64,000 nucleotides of DNA from Planctomycetota bacterium (lineage in GTDB: Bacteria > Planctomycetota > UBA1135). The stretch spans positions 62,001 through 126,000 of the forward strand of contig QQUA01000016.1 of the NCBI GenBank assembly GCA_008501825.1, given 5' to 3'. This document shows, one piece after another, positions 38,287-48,662 of the stretch; the stretch's first letter is position 1; every line of letters starts with the position of its first letter. The notes beneath the pieces were generated by a model. The model worked only from the letters and a program-made list of their open reading frames with translations. It was not told the DNA's origin and did not search any database. Made by a program: the position numbers and the translations under genes.

Positions 38287-38904
38287 TCAGGATCCTTGGA
38301 AGTGAGTCAAGTCGTCTTCGGTTCCGAACAAGCCATCTTCACCCGCCGAAATCAATTGGTAAGCGTCGGGTTCTTGCCAATTCCCGGTCCGCTCGTGGCG
38401 TTGGGCCTTGGCTTGTTGTTCTTCCCAAACTTCATCGATCCCCGCTTGCACGGTATGAGTCTCGTCATAGTGCAGGGATTCCATGTAAAGAATGGGATTG
38501 CCCCAGGCATCGCCGAACTCGAACAGTTCCTTACTGCCTAGGGAGCTGGTGGCTTTTTGACTGAAATCCTGATCGGTGTTCACCAACCAATCTTGCTTCG
38601 GACGAGTCCCGGTCATGCGCTCATCGAACAAGGCCACCACCAGAGCTTCACAAGGGGCATTGACGCCGTTGGAATTCAAACCTCGGGGAAGGCGGTCGTT
38701 GGGAAACTCCCCCATTTGCTGGCGGTATTGCAACACTAAGTTGGACAGCTCCAGCAAACGAGTTTTGGTTTTCTTTTCCGAAGCCTTGCCGAAGAGATCT
38801 CCACCGGTCACCAGGAAGAAACTCATCAGGATGGCGATGATGAAAAGGACCACCAAGATTTCGAGCAAGGTGAATCCGGAACCGGGACGGCGGACTTGCA
38901 TCAT
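38287..38904 (-). CDS. GspG-like major pseudopilin
   Basis: GSGFTLLEILVVLFIIAILMSFFLVTGGDLFGKASEKKTKTRLLELSNLVLQYRQQMGEFP; FGDAWGNPILY. Confidence 0.82.
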   Translation of the reverse strand: MMQVRRPGSGFTLLEILVVLFIIAILMSFFLVTGGDLFGKASEKKTKTRLLELSNLVLQYRQQMGEFPNDRLPRGLNSNGVNAPCEALVVALFDERMTGTRPKQDWLVNTDQDFSQKATSSLGSKELFEFGDAWGNPILYMESLHYDETHTVQAGIDEVWEEQQAKAQRHERTGNWQEPDAYQLISAGEDGLFGTEDDLTHFQGS

Positions 38905-41579
38905 GGTTGCGCGAACACCAATTCAACCCGCTCGACGGCGACGTCTACCGCAACGGCTTGGCGGGTTCTGGCAAAAGCCCCCATGGTCAATTCCCCGGAG
39001 GCGGTTTTCAAAACGGTCACCTTGTCTTGGAACAACTGGCGACCGTTCGCGGTCACGGTCAAAACCGGCGGTTCCTGCTCACGGTCCAAATCAAACTGAA
39101 CCGAAAGCGGCGTGCCGGCCGCGACCCGAAGAGAACTTCGCTCGTGACCGATCTCGCGAGCGGATTGCCTGGATTGCCACCAAACGGCTCCATCTCGATC
39201 CCGATAAACGTGGAAGAACCAAGTGGCTCGCCCGGCCCGGTTCTCCAGCGAAAGGTACAAACCGGCGTCACCGCGATGATCGCTGCCGGCGGAGATTTCG
39301 CCATGGAAAGCCTGGAAGGTCAAAGCCCTCTGGCGCCGGAAAACCCGGGTTTCCCCTTCCTCCCGATGACGCCCGAGGATTTGCAATCGACCGTTTCGAA
39401 TCGCCGGCTCCACCCCAAGCCTGGCTTGACTTTGGGGATCCCATTCCGGGCGGAACAAGGTGCCTTCAAATTCGTCGGTCCAAAGACGCAGTTTGTCATG
39501 ACCGGCCACCCGGTCCGACCAAAGTTGGGCGTAGGCGTATTGAGTATGGGTCGGCTCCGCCCGCAACATGTCCATCAACTCGCCGAATTCGGCGATGCAA
39601 GTGTCCAGGTCTCCTTCCCGGTAAGCGGCCCAGGCCAAGGCATTGCGAGCTTCATGCAAATCCGGCTGCAAAGCCAGCGCGTCCCGCAACGAAGCTCGGG
39701 CGTCTTCGACCCTTTGTAGGCTCAGAAGATTGATGCCGCGGCGCAGCGCCAATTCGGGAATTTGCGGCGCTTCGACGATGGCTCGGCGCAAAGCAACTTC
39801 GGCCCGATCCAAACGACCTTCGCCGTGCAACAGCCATCCCAATTCGGCCAGAGCGGCGGCGCAACGAGGCCATCCTCCAATCAGGTACCGGAGATCGGTC
39901 CGAGCGGTGGCGGTGTTGCCGTCCTGGCGAGCCCGCCGAGCCCGCAGATAACGGGCATAAGGCCACTCCGGATCCAATTCCAAAGCGGCGTTCAAACTTT
40001 CGGAAGCCTGGTCTTCCTGGCCCATGACCTCAAACCAAAACGCCAAAGCGGAAAGAGCCGGAGCCGCATCCAATTTATCCGCCCTGGAAGCTGCCCGAAG
40101 ATCGCGGACGACTTCGGCAGCCGGTTCTCCATTGGCGGCGGCACAGATTCCTCGCAAGTAAAGCAAATTCGGCTGGGCTCCCAAAGCTTCCACCGCTTCC
40201 ACCGAACTTGCGTAGGCCTCGGCGAACCGCCCGGCCAAATAATCGGTGGCGATCAGGCCGGCCCGGGCTTCAACTTCCGACAGGGCTCCGCTTTGAGCCG
40301 CATTCAAGGCGTCTTGAAAGGCCCGTTTCGCTTCCGGCCATTGTCCTTGTTGCAAATGAGCCTGGCCTAAAGCCACGAAGTTGCGAATCGCTTCGGGGTG
40401 ATTGCGAGAACTCTGAAAACCGGAAGCCTTGCGCAGCCAAGGAAGCGCTTCTTCGGCCAGCCCTTGTTGCAGCAACAACAAACCCAGTTCCAGAGGAGCG
40501 GCCGGATCGGAGTCGGGCAAATCAGCGGCTTCCCGCAAAATGTTCTCGGCCGGTTCTTCCAGTTGGAAAATTCGCAGAACCCGGGCCATGCCCACTCGTG
40601 GAGCGCCTCGAGTGGCGAATTTTCCGGCAGGCACTTCCACCGGCAGTTGGGGGCGGATTTCCCCGGACGGCAAATCAACGCCGGCCAAGCCGGCATACAA
40701 GGCAAAGGCCTGATCGTAGCGGAAGGTCCGTTCCCAAACGCTTCCCAAACTCAACCAGCTCTTTAAATCTTCCCCGGCCAAGCGGATCCCTTCCAAAGCC
40801 AATTGTTCGGCGTGTTGGAAAGCGACCGGTTCGCGAACGCCTTGATCCAACAACCAGCGAATCAACTGGCGCCGATCCAAAACCGCTCCGGCACTGGGGT
40901 CCAGCGCCCGAACCCGCAACTCGATGTCGTTGCGCAAAGTTTTGGCAAAACTAAAGCCGGTGTATTGATCGCCTTCGAAAACTACCGGTTGTCCCCGGTC
41001 GGTTCCGGTTCGAGGATCGACTTGTTGAAAGGTCAGGGGTTCGCCGGGCCGTTTGTCCCAGCGATCCTCGTCCAAAATCCGACCCCACAAGACCAGGAAA
41101 GTGGTTCGCTGAATGGAGTCGTACAAATTGGCGTAATCTTCATCGCCGTCTTGAGCATCGCCATCCTCCAAGGCCTCGCCGCCGTTTTCTTCCACCGCTC
41201 CTTGGTCCAAGGCGTCCATTTCCACCAAATCTTCCAAATCTCCAGGAGGAGCCTTGGGATGAGCCAGCAAATTCCGACTCCAATAATCGGGACCGCTGTC
41301 GGGCAACGGCGGCGGCAGCAACGCCGGAAGGACCGAAAGGTCGGGAAAGGGAAGTTCCAAGGCCGGAAGCGGCACCACGTCGCGAGGTTGGCGGAACGGA
41401 TCCCGACCTCCCCCATCCGCGGCTAAATCATGAACCGGGTCGACCGGCCCTAAATCGGCCAATTCCAGCGGCAATTGAGTGACTCGCGATTTCCGAATCG
41501 GATCCGGATTCAATTTTGACCAAATCAAAAGCGCCAAAATAGCGGCGACGCCGATGAGCAGGATTTGTTCGCGCTTCAC
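38901..41579 (-). CDS. Membrane-anchored TPR protein with C-terminal concanavalin-like domain
   Basis: N-terminal TM; multiple TPR-like repeats (ALELDPEWPYARYLRARRARQDGN...); C-terminal beta-rich FRPEWDP...GDAGLYLSLENRAGRATWFFHVYRD. Confidence 0.72.
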   Translation of the reverse strand: MKREQILLIGVAAILALLIWSKLNPDPIRKSRVTQLPLELADLGPVDPVHDLAADGGGRDPFRQPRDVVPLPALELPFPDLSVLPALLPPPLPDSGPDYWSRNLLAHPKAPPGDLEDLVEMDALDQGAVEENGGEALEDGDAQDGDEDYANLYDSIQRTTFLVLWGRILDEDRWDKRPGEPLTFQQVDPRTGTDRGQPVVFEGDQYTGFSFAKTLRNDIELRVRALDPSAGAVLDRRQLIRWLLDQGVREPVAFQHAEQLALEGIRLAGEDLKSWLSLGSVWERTFRYDQAFALYAGLAGVDLPSGEIRPQLPVEVPAGKFATRGAPRVGMARVLRIFQLEEPAENILREAADLPDSDPAAPLELGLLLLQQGLAEEALPWLRKASGFQSSRNHPEAIRNFVALGQAHLQQGQWPEAKRAFQDALNAAQSGALSEVEARAGLIATDYLAGRFAEAYASSVEAVEALGAQPNLLYLRGICAAANGEPAAEVVRDLRAASRADKLDAAPALSALAFWFEVMGQEDQASESLNAALELDPEWPYARYLRARRARQDGNTATARTDLRYLIGGWPRCAAALAELGWLLHGEGRLDRAEVALRRAIVEAPQIPELALRRGINLLSLQRVEDARASLRDALALQPDLHEARNALAWAAYREGDLDTCIAEFGELMDMLRAEPTHTQYAYAQLWSDRVAGHDKLRLWTDEFEGTLFRPEWDPQSQARLGVEPAIRNGRLQILGRHREEGETRVFRRQRALTFQAFHGEISAGSDHRGDAGLYLSLENRAGRATWFFHVYRDRDGAVWWQSRQSAREIGHERSSLRVAAGTPLSVQFDLDREQEPPVLTVTANGRQLFQDKVTVLKTASGELTMGAFARTRQAVAVDVAVERVELVFAQP

Positions 41580-42343
41580 AGCTCTTCCTCCAACTGGGGC
41601 ATGCCGCCGGCGGCCAATTGCACGTAGACTCGCCGAGCTCGTCCTCGTTTATCCGGCGGAGTCACCGAAAGTTGGTCCAACCCCAGAGGCGGTTGGTGTT
41701 GCAGCAAAGCTTGGACGAAAGTGTGCACCTTTTCATCGGGCAGATGCACTTCCAGACTGACTGGAGTCAAATCCAACACCGAATCTCCCAATCCACGAAT
41801 TCGCTTCGGTGCCCGAGTGGAGATTTCCATGTCGTCGACTTTTTCCGCACCCGAGGCCACCGCAAGTCGCACCACCTGTTCGACCACCGCCAAACCGCGC
41901 AATACCTTTTGAATCTTTTGCGGCTCGTTGGGGGAAGTCGGCGGCAGGCCCAAAGATTCATCCACTTCCACGTTTTGACGCAAAGCCCAAGGAATCAAAT
42001 CCTCTCGGACGTCACCGCTCAACTGAATGTAATGCTGGCGCCAAGATTGCCCTTCTTCCGGTTGATAGGCTTCCGGAAGCACCGGCAGGGTTCGGCCGAC
42101 CAAGTTGCCGGCACGGTCGTCCAACTCATTCAAACGCTGCCGCAATTCAGTGACCGAGGAAGATCCGTACCACTTGGAGCTGCGCAGGATTTTGTTTTGG
42201 GATTGAATGCTGCTTTTGCCGCGTTTGTGGCGGCTACCGACGGTGGATCCGAGAATCGCTTCGGCGATGAGAAACAGCACCAAACCGGCCGCGATTCCCA
42301 TCAGGAAGCGGCGGTGAGTTTGCCAGAAGGCGTCGAAGTTCAT
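41576..42343 (-). CDS. GspM/PilO-like inner-membrane assembly protein
   Basis: N-terminal TM, helical region, small alpha/beta end (VSLEVHLPDEKVHTFVQALLQHQPPLGLDQLSV). Confidence 0.55.
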   Translation of the reverse strand: MNFDAFWQTHRRFLMGIAAGLVLFLIAEAILGSTVGSRHKRGKSSIQSQNKILRSSKWYGSSSVTELRQRLNELDDRAGNLVGRTLPVLPEAYQPEEGQSWRQHYIQLSGDVREDLIPWALRQNVEVDESLGLPPTSPNEPQKIQKVLRGLAVVEQVVRLAVASGAEKVDDMEISTRAPKRIRGLGDSVLDLTPVSLEVHLPDEKVHTFVQALLQHQPPLGLDQLSVTPPDKRGRARRVYVQLAAGGMPQLEEEL

Positions 42344-42389
42344 GCTGGAGGGCTGGGCTTAGGCGTGGCTTGCGGTTGGAGAAAACAAA

Positions 42390-44045
42390 CTATTCATCCT
42401 CGTATTCCTCATCGGAATCGGGATCGGCTTGCACCAATAGCTGAGCGGAAATGGACCACTCCAAATCCCGCCCTCGAGGTTTGGCGGTTTCCCGAATGGA
42501 ATCCTCGCCGCGAGGCAGTTGCGATTTCAGGTCGGCGACAAAGCGATTGAACACCGTCCGGGCCGGCCGGGATGCATCTTGGCCACGGCCGCCGACGGTG
42601 ACCACCGGAACGCTGACGCCGGCCAAGCCCCAGTCTTTTCCTTCCTGCAATTCCACGGCGAAGCTTTCTACCCAAAGGTTGTCGGGCAAAGCCGCCAACA
42701 GGGTTTCGTACATTTCCCAAGCACTTTGTTGTAAGGCGCGCCGGGTTTGCAGTTCTTGCACGATGCCGGTTTTGCGTTGCACTTCTTCCAGCAACCCTCG
42801 AGCCTCGGCGTCGGCCTTGCTGGCTTTATCCACCTGAATGCGCAACCGGCGGGCGTCGGCCGCCAAGTCGGTGGCTTGGCTCGAAGTCACGAAGAAGTCG
42901 AAGGCCAGGAAAGCGATGACCAAGGCGGCGGCAATCACGGCGAAAATGCCGCGCTCTTGGAATTCGCGGCGCTTGCGAGCCGCCTTGGGCAGGATTTCCA
43001 AGGCGTAGAGATCGGCATCGGCCGCCGACAAAGCCAACCCCAAGGCCACGGAAGCGGCAGGGCCGTCTTCTTCCAATGGGTCGGCCTGCTCCGGCGGCAA
43101 AGCGGACAGGTCCACCATTTCGACTGGATTCCAGACCGAAACGGGAACCCGCATTCTTTCCTGAAAGAATTCGGTAATGCCCTTGGCCTTGGCCCCGCCA
43201 CCGGTAAGCAAAACTCGATCCAGGCTCAAGTCCTGCAATCGAGCTTGGGCTTTGCAAAGGGTCACCACGCTGCTGAGCAAAGTGGGCAAGGGATCGTAAA
43301 ACGGCAATACCGGCCGAGTCACCCGATCCGGATCGGTTTCCAGGCGCTGGCCGATGCCGCCACGCAGATCCATGTGTTTGTGGATCAAGCTCTGGGCCCG
43401 TTGCGGCGAAACTCCCAAGCGCTGGCCGAGACTGGCATCTCGTTTATCCAAGCCAGTGGTCACCGAACGGGCGAAGTACAAATCGGTGCCGCGGACCAAA
43501 CAGAGATCCAAGGTGGTCGCTCCAACGTTGGCCAGCAAGGTGACGGAGGCTTCATGGTCCCCCAAGGCCAAGTAGGCGTTGTAAAGAGCGATCGCGTTGG
43601 GAGTGAAGCCCTGGACCGGCAGTTTGTCCAATAGGCCCATCCATTCTTCCAACAAATCCTCTCGCACCAAGCCAAGCAGGATGGTGTCGTCTTCATCCAG
43701 TTCCTTGGGAACCGGCAAAAGATTAAAGGAGGTTGCCAGCGGAGAACCGGAACGGGATTCCAATTCTCGAACTTCGAAATCCATCAACCGTTCCAAACGC
43801 CAGTCTTCCACCGGTGGAACCGGCAGATAGCGCATCATCAAATCGGAACCGGTCAAGCCCACCCTGGCCGGCGTCGGCTTTTTGCTTAGGCGCCCAAAAG
43901 CTCCGCCGGCCGCTTCCATCGGCGCTTCGCCACCTTCCACGGTTTCGGAGTAATAGCGCTGCAGGCTGATCTCGCCCTTTTTGTTGCGCAATTGCGCCAG
44001 CCGCACCTTGTGATGGCCGGCATCCAATCCGGTGCCCAAGCTCAT
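42390..44045 (-). CDS. PilM/GspL-like actin-fold protein fused to PilN-like TM domain
   Basis: LGTGLDAGHHKVRLAQL, LLANVGATTLDLCLVRG, DRVLLTGGGAKAKGITEFF; TM segment GIFAVIAAALVIAFLAFDFF then PilN-like periplasmic part. Confidence 0.75.
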   Translation of the reverse strand: MSLGTGLDAGHHKVRLAQLRNKKGEISLQRYYSETVEGGEAPMEAAGGAFGRLSKKPTPARVGLTGSDLMMRYLPVPPVEDWRLERLMDFEVRELESRSGSPLATSFNLLPVPKELDEDDTILLGLVREDLLEEWMGLLDKLPVQGFTPNAIALYNAYLALGDHEASVTLLANVGATTLDLCLVRGTDLYFARSVTTGLDKRDASLGQRLGVSPQRAQSLIHKHMDLRGGIGQRLETDPDRVTRPVLPFYDPLPTLLSSVVTLCKAQARLQDLSLDRVLLTGGGAKAKGITEFFQERMRVPVSVWNPVEMVDLSALPPEQADPLEEDGPAASVALGLALSAADADLYALEILPKAARKRREFQERGIFAVIAAALVIAFLAFDFFVTSSQATDLAADARRLRIQVDKASKADAEARGLLEEVQRKTGIVQELQTRRALQQSAWEMYETLLAALPDNLWVESFAVELQEGKDWGLAGVSVPVVTVGGRGQDASRPARTVFNRFVADLKSQLPRGEDSIRETAKPRGRDLEWSISAQLLVQADPDSDEEYEDE

Positions 44046-45862
44046 GACCTTTCCTCCAAGAAAGCCGCCAACAAGGGATAAGCCTTCGCCAGCGCCGCTT
44101 GCAAAGACTGCAAATAGGCGCCTTGTTGGTCCCGGCGACTGGCTTCCACCTGCTCCGCGTTTTGATTGAGCAACTCGGCGACTTCCAACGCTGCCGGTTC
44201 AATGTCGGTTTGGGGGTACGAAGCCGCCAAACTCCTGGCCGCCTTTTCCACCCGGCGCATGTCCAAAACCGATTCCAGGAACAAAGCTTCGCTCATCTCC
44301 ACTTGCAGGTCTTTGAGCCGTTGCCGTCCTTCCACCATGATCTGGCGCCGGAAGTCCAAAGCCTTTTCCACTTCCTCTTCCTTCAAAGGCCAATCCCGCA
44401 ACAAATCGGAAGTGGCTTGAAGCAAAGTGGCGTGATCTCCGCTTCGGGCGGCGGATTCAATTCTCAAAGCCAACGTCGCCGCTTGTTCCAAAGCGTGATT
44501 CAAATTCCAACGCAGGTGCAATTGGCCAAGGTCACTAAGCCGGACGCTGCGGTCGGCACCCCGGACCCGCAAGGTGGAATCTCCTCGCAATTCCAAGCGC
44601 AAACCTTGACCGCCCAACAGCAAGCCCGGAGAATTTTCCACTTGCAAGCCGGGAGAAGGAACCGAAGGCCCGCCTTCACCCAACACCAAAAACGGACCGG
44701 ATGCAATCATGGCTTCCGAGGCTTGGACTTCCAACCAAGCCTGATCCCCGCCTTGGTTTTGGAAACTCAAACCGTCTTCACCGGCTTGCCAGGTGGCGCC
44801 GAAGCCCCGGACTTCCACCAACCATTGATCGCGCAATTGATAGCGGAGGTTGCCGCCGAATTGGACCGTCCGGCGACTGCCGCTGGAATTTTCTTGGGGC
44901 TTGGCTTCGCTCTCCACCACCTTGAGGCTCTGAAGGCTGCCTTCGCCCTCGAACCACAAACGCAGTTGAAACCAATCGGCTTGTTCGGGCAGGGCCAACA
45001 CCGCCGGCCCGGAGCCCAAGGGTTCCGAACACCAAGTGCCCAAAGCTTGTTCCTGATCGTCCTGACCCCAGGAAACGGCGGCCACGGCTTGCAAATCGCC
45101 TTGGACTTGGGCGCTGAACTCCAAACCCGACTCTTCCATGGGAAAGGAAGGAGCCAAACTGGCTTGTTGCCGGTTCCCTTTACCCACCACCAAGCAATTG
45201 CCGGAAAAACTCAGGCCGGAGGAAAGGCTCCAAAGCGCTTGGCTGTCTTCGCTGAAGGCGCCGTGGTTGTCAATCAGGTCCGCCACCTGAGTCACCGGCC
45301 CGCCGGCGGCGGAGGGAGAGGTTCCAGCCGTGGTTTCGGGCGCCTCTTCCTTATTTAAAAACCACCAAGTCCCGCCGGCGGCGGCTCCCACCACGATCAC
45401 CAAAAGGGCGATCATGCCTAGGCCGCTCCGTCGCTTGCCGGACATGGCTTCTTGCACGGCCCGGGCGTGGATGGCGGCGTCTTCGCTACCGGCACCGGCG
45501 AGCTGGGGTTCGGCCGCGGCGGTCGGGTCGCCAGCTCCCCCGGAAGAATCTTCGTCCAAAAGGACGATGTCCTCCTCGGCCAGGAGCTTGACTTTGAGGT
45601 TGCCGAGGCGCAGTTCGCTGCCGGAAAACCATTCGCCTTCAGTCACCTTCATTCCGCCGGCCCAAGTGCCGTTGGTGGAACCGAGGTCCTTGAAGCGAAC
45701 GCTTCCCTGGTCAGTGATTTGCAGCTCCAGGTGACGCCCGGAGACAGTATCCGCTTGAATGCGGAGGTCGGCGGAAGGGTGGCGACCGCAAACGTGGCGG
45801 CCGGGGCCAAGTTCGGCCACGCGGCCGGCCTCTGGGCCGCCGAGGATTTGGATTCGGACCAT
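44042..45862 (-). CDS. FHA-domain protein with one TM segment
   Basis: VAELGPGRHVCGRHPSADLRIQADTVSGRHLELQI...FKDLGSTNGTW; start MVRIQILGG at 45862. Confidence 0.85.
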   Translation of the reverse strand: MVRIQILGGPEAGRVAELGPGRHVCGRHPSADLRIQADTVSGRHLELQITDQGSVRFKDLGSTNGTWAGGMKVTEGEWFSGSELRLGNLKVKLLAEEDIVLLDEDSSGGAGDPTAAAEPQLAGAGSEDAAIHARAVQEAMSGKRRSGLGMIALLVIVVGAAAGGTWWFLNKEEAPETTAGTSPSAAGGPVTQVADLIDNHGAFSEDSQALWSLSSGLSFSGNCLVVGKGNRQQASLAPSFPMEESGLEFSAQVQGDLQAVAAVSWGQDDQEQALGTWCSEPLGSGPAVLALPEQADWFQLRLWFEGEGSLQSLKVVESEAKPQENSSGSRRTVQFGGNLRYQLRDQWLVEVRGFGATWQAGEDGLSFQNQGGDQAWLEVQASEAMIASGPFLVLGEGGPSVPSPGLQVENSPGLLLGGQGLRLELRGDSTLRVRGADRSVRLSDLGQLHLRWNLNHALEQAATLALRIESAARSGDHATLLQATSDLLRDWPLKEEEVEKALDFRRQIMVEGRQRLKDLQVEMSEALFLESVLDMRRVEKAARSLAASYPQTDIEPAALEVAELLNQNAEQVEASRRDQQGAYLQSLQAALAKAYPLLAAFLEERS

Positions 45863-45989
45863 GCGTGCAGGAGGGTTCTGCAAACGATGCTGAACGTGGA
45901 TGAAGTCTAAGGAGCCGCATCCAGCCCGGCAACGCGGAGACCCCACATCCCATCCGGCCTGCGCACGGGTCCCCCAAACGGAAGCGGCG

Positions 45990-47402
45990 CTAAGCCGCCG
46001 TCCCAGGGGGAAGGAGCAAGGCGAGGAGGTACAGGGGGAGGACCAAGACCCAAAGGGCGATGGCCCAGCCGAAGATAGTTCGAGCCCGGGTCTTAGTTAC
46101 TGAGAGAAGCGGCAGCGCCCAGAAAGGTTGGAGCAAATTGGTCCATTCATCCCCGTAAGCGGTAGCCAGGACCGCCGCCGCCGGGCTTTCGCCCAGGCGT
46201 TCCGCCCCGGCCAGGACCACCGGACCTTGCAAAGCCCATTGCCCGCCGCCGGAAGGGACCACCAAATTGACCAAGCCAGCGACGGCGAAACAGCCGCAAC
46301 GATAGACCGGGCCCAACCAGGCCGTCCCACCGGCAAGCTTTTCGGTCGCGGAGGCCGCGGCATGGGCCAGATCGGTCACCAAGCCACTTTCTTGCAGCAC
46401 TCCCATGGCGGCGAAATACAACGGAAACTGCAACAAAATGCCGGCGCTCTGGCCGGCTCCCCGCCGAAAGGCTCGGCTCAACGAATTCCAGTCGGGATGA
46501 AGAGCGATGCCCATGGTCAGAAAAAGGAACAGGACGGCGTTGAGATCGACGCCCCCATGGCCACGAAACCAGGCCGGTAGCAGCACCAGGCCCCAAACCG
46601 CAGGCAGCCAGAGCAGCCAAGCCCGCCGGGTCCAGCGGTGGAAGGTCGATGGCGCCGCAGCCTCGCCTTCGGACTCGGTGGTTTTGCAGTCGGATGAGGG
46701 GGCTTGGGCTGGGAGAAGCTCCTGATCGAAGTCGGGAATCGGTTGAGGTCCTGCCCGGTGGGCCATCCGCCCTAACAACCAGGGAAGGATCAGGAGCAAA
46801 GCCAGGGAAAGCCCGAGGTTGTTCCAGGAAAAGATGGTTTGGGATATCGGAATCGCGCCCACCAGCTCGGCTTGCGGGTGATCCGCCTGAGCCACCAGCA
46901 ACGGAGCGCTGCCGGAAAGGCCGCCGTGCCAGAGCAGGAATCCGCCATAGGCGGCGGCGACCACCAGGCCAAAGGGCAAGGCTTGTTGGCGGCGCCGGGC
47001 TTCGCGGCCGATTTCCCTGGCCAGGAAAGCGCCCCCCATCAACCCCAAGCCCCAATGCAGCCAGCTCAACAAGGCGGCAGTGAAAGCGGTCAAACGCACC
47101 GCCCCGGCCGGGCTTTGCCAGCAACCGGCCAGGCGGCGGATGCCTTGGGCGACCCAGGGTGCCTCGACCAAAACCGAGCCGGTGGCCAGCATGAAGGCCA
47201 TTTGAAAGGCGAAAGCCAGCCAGCGCGGGGCCCAAAGTCCCTGATACCAAGCCTCCGCCAAGCCCCCGACGGCGCTCCACTCTCCAAGCGCCATCCAGGC
47301 GACCGCCAGCACCACCAAGTTCAAGGCAGCCGCCAAAACCAGAGGTTCCGGGACCCAACGTTCCGCCCACCGAGCGCAACTCGCTCCAAAGCTTTGCAAC
47401 AT
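45990..47402 (-). CDS. atoE: Short-chain fatty acid transporter (AtoE family)
   Basis: ~12 TM; WLHWGLGLMGGAFLAREIGR, YGGFLLWHGGLSGSAPL, VNLVVPSGGGQWALQGP. Confidence 0.85.
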   Translation of the reverse strand: MLQSFGASCARWAERWVPEPLVLAAALNLVVLAVAWMALGEWSAVGGLAEAWYQGLWAPRWLAFAFQMAFMLATGSVLVEAPWVAQGIRRLAGCWQSPAGAVRLTAFTAALLSWLHWGLGLMGGAFLAREIGREARRRQQALPFGLVVAAAYGGFLLWHGGLSGSAPLLVAQADHPQAELVGAIPISQTIFSWNNLGLSLALLLILPWLLGRMAHRAGPQPIPDFDQELLPAQAPSSDCKTTESEGEAAAPSTFHRWTRRAWLLWLPAVWGLVLLPAWFRGHGGVDLNAVLFLFLTMGIALHPDWNSLSRAFRRGAGQSAGILLQFPLYFAAMGVLQESGLVTDLAHAAASATEKLAGGTAWLGPVYRCGCFAVAGLVNLVVPSGGGQWALQGPVVLAGAERLGESPAAAVLATAYGDEWTNLLQPFWALPLLSVTKTRARTIFGWAIALWVLVLPLYLLALLLPPGTAA

Positions 47403-47477
47403 GATCCTGTACCCAGGATCCTAGCCCGGAGGATGGAAAGGGTGAATGCCGGCTCCGCCGGGTCACTGGGGTTTCCG

Positions 47478-48662
47478 TCACCTGGGCTTCCAGGAATAAG
47501 GCACTCGATAGGCGCGATAGACCCGATGGTCGAAGCCAAGGCCGACCGGCACGTTGTAGGGCGACATGTATTCCCAAACAACGTTCCCAGCCGGATCCAC
47601 CTCGAACAGCCGCCCTTTTACCGCCGAACAAATCAAGGTGTTGCCGTTGGGAAGACGTTGCGCCCCGCCCATATAACTGGACCAGAAACGGTGGTCTTCT
47701 TGGTACGACCAGACGATGTTTCCGGTGGACGGATCAATTTCGATCACCCTGGAGTGGTTCGGAGATTGGTGTTGGTGGGCGTAGCCGAAACCGGCTCCAT
47801 TGTCGAAAACCAAGATGTTTCCGGCGCCCGGAAAGCCCGGCTCGATCATGTGGGGCCAGTGCTGGCCATGAGTGAGATGACTCTCATCCGCTCCCAATCG
47901 CCACAGGATGGTGCCACTGGATCGGTCAAGAACCAGGATGGTATTGAGGTTGCGGAAGCCAACGATCAAGTTGCCTTCGGCAAAGGCTGTATGTGTATGG
48001 TCGTTCGAAGGAATCTCGTCTACCGAGTTGATGTGGGCCCAATCGCCGGCGTCTCTGGCAATGATGTCCTTTTGCGCTTGCGACAAGCCTAACTCATCGA
48101 AATGCCTCCAGGCTTCCCAGACCCAAACCACGGAACCGTTCGGCGCCACCTCGATCAGGAAATCGTCGATGATCGTTTTCGAAGAAATGGATGGAACGAC
48201 GATCTCCTGGGACCCCATCAACATGGTATTGCCATTGGTCAGTCGTTCGCTGTCATGATGCAGAACGGTGGTTTGAGGAACCTCCGGAGGAAGGGACCAT
48301 GTCCACAACACGTTGCCGTCGAAATCCAGTTCGCCAATCGTTCGGGCGAAGTAATAGATTCCCGGCCCCGTGCCGGTGTAAGCCAAAATGGATCCTGATT
48401 CCAGCGGATCGACGGTGTGAAGAGAAAAACCCGCAACGGGACTTTCCCAGCTATGGACCTCCGTGCCTTCCATGTCGATCATGACAACCCTGGAGGGAAT
48501 CTCCATGGTGGTAAAGATGGTGTAGCCATCGTAAGTGGACCCTTGCTGCCAAACGGTCGTGCCCTTCGGATAAACCGACTGAGCTTGTAATCCGGCAATG
48601 AAGACCAAAGATGCAAGGCTAGCGAGAAGAGAGCGCCACATGAGTGAACACGTTGAGTTCAA
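47478..48662 (-). CDS. Aryl-sulfate sulfotransferase-like secreted beta-propeller protein
   Basis: Signal peptide; DHTHTAFAEGNLIVGFRNLNTILVLDRSSGTILWRLG; HGQHWPHMIEPG; FDNGAG; HSRVIEIDPSTGNIVWSY. Confidence 0.75.
   Translation of the reverse strand: MNSTCSLMWRSLLASLASLVFIAGLQAQSVYPKGTTVWQQGSTYDGYTIFTTMEIPSRVVMIDMEGTEVHSWESPVAGFSLHTVDPLESGSILAYTGTGPGIYYFARTIGELDFDGNVLWTWSLPPEVPQTTVLHHDSERLTNGNTMLMGSQEIVVPSISSKTIIDDFLIEVAPNGSVVWVWEAWRHFDELGLSQAQKDIIARDAGDWAHINSVDEIPSNDHTHTAFAEGNLIVGFRNLNTILVLDRSSGTILWRLGADESHLTHGQHWPHMIEPGFPGAGNILVFDNGAGFGYAHQHQSPNHSRVIEIDPSTGNIVWSYQEDHRFWSSYMGGAQRLPNGNTLICSAVKGRLFEVDPAGNVVWEYMSPYNVPVGLGFDHRVYRAYRVPYSWKPR

Noticed and set aside
46147-47631. 494-aa minus-strand ORF overlapping atoE in another frame
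   Set aside because: Arg/Gly-rich shadow; AtoE frame has the TM pattern and conserved motifs.
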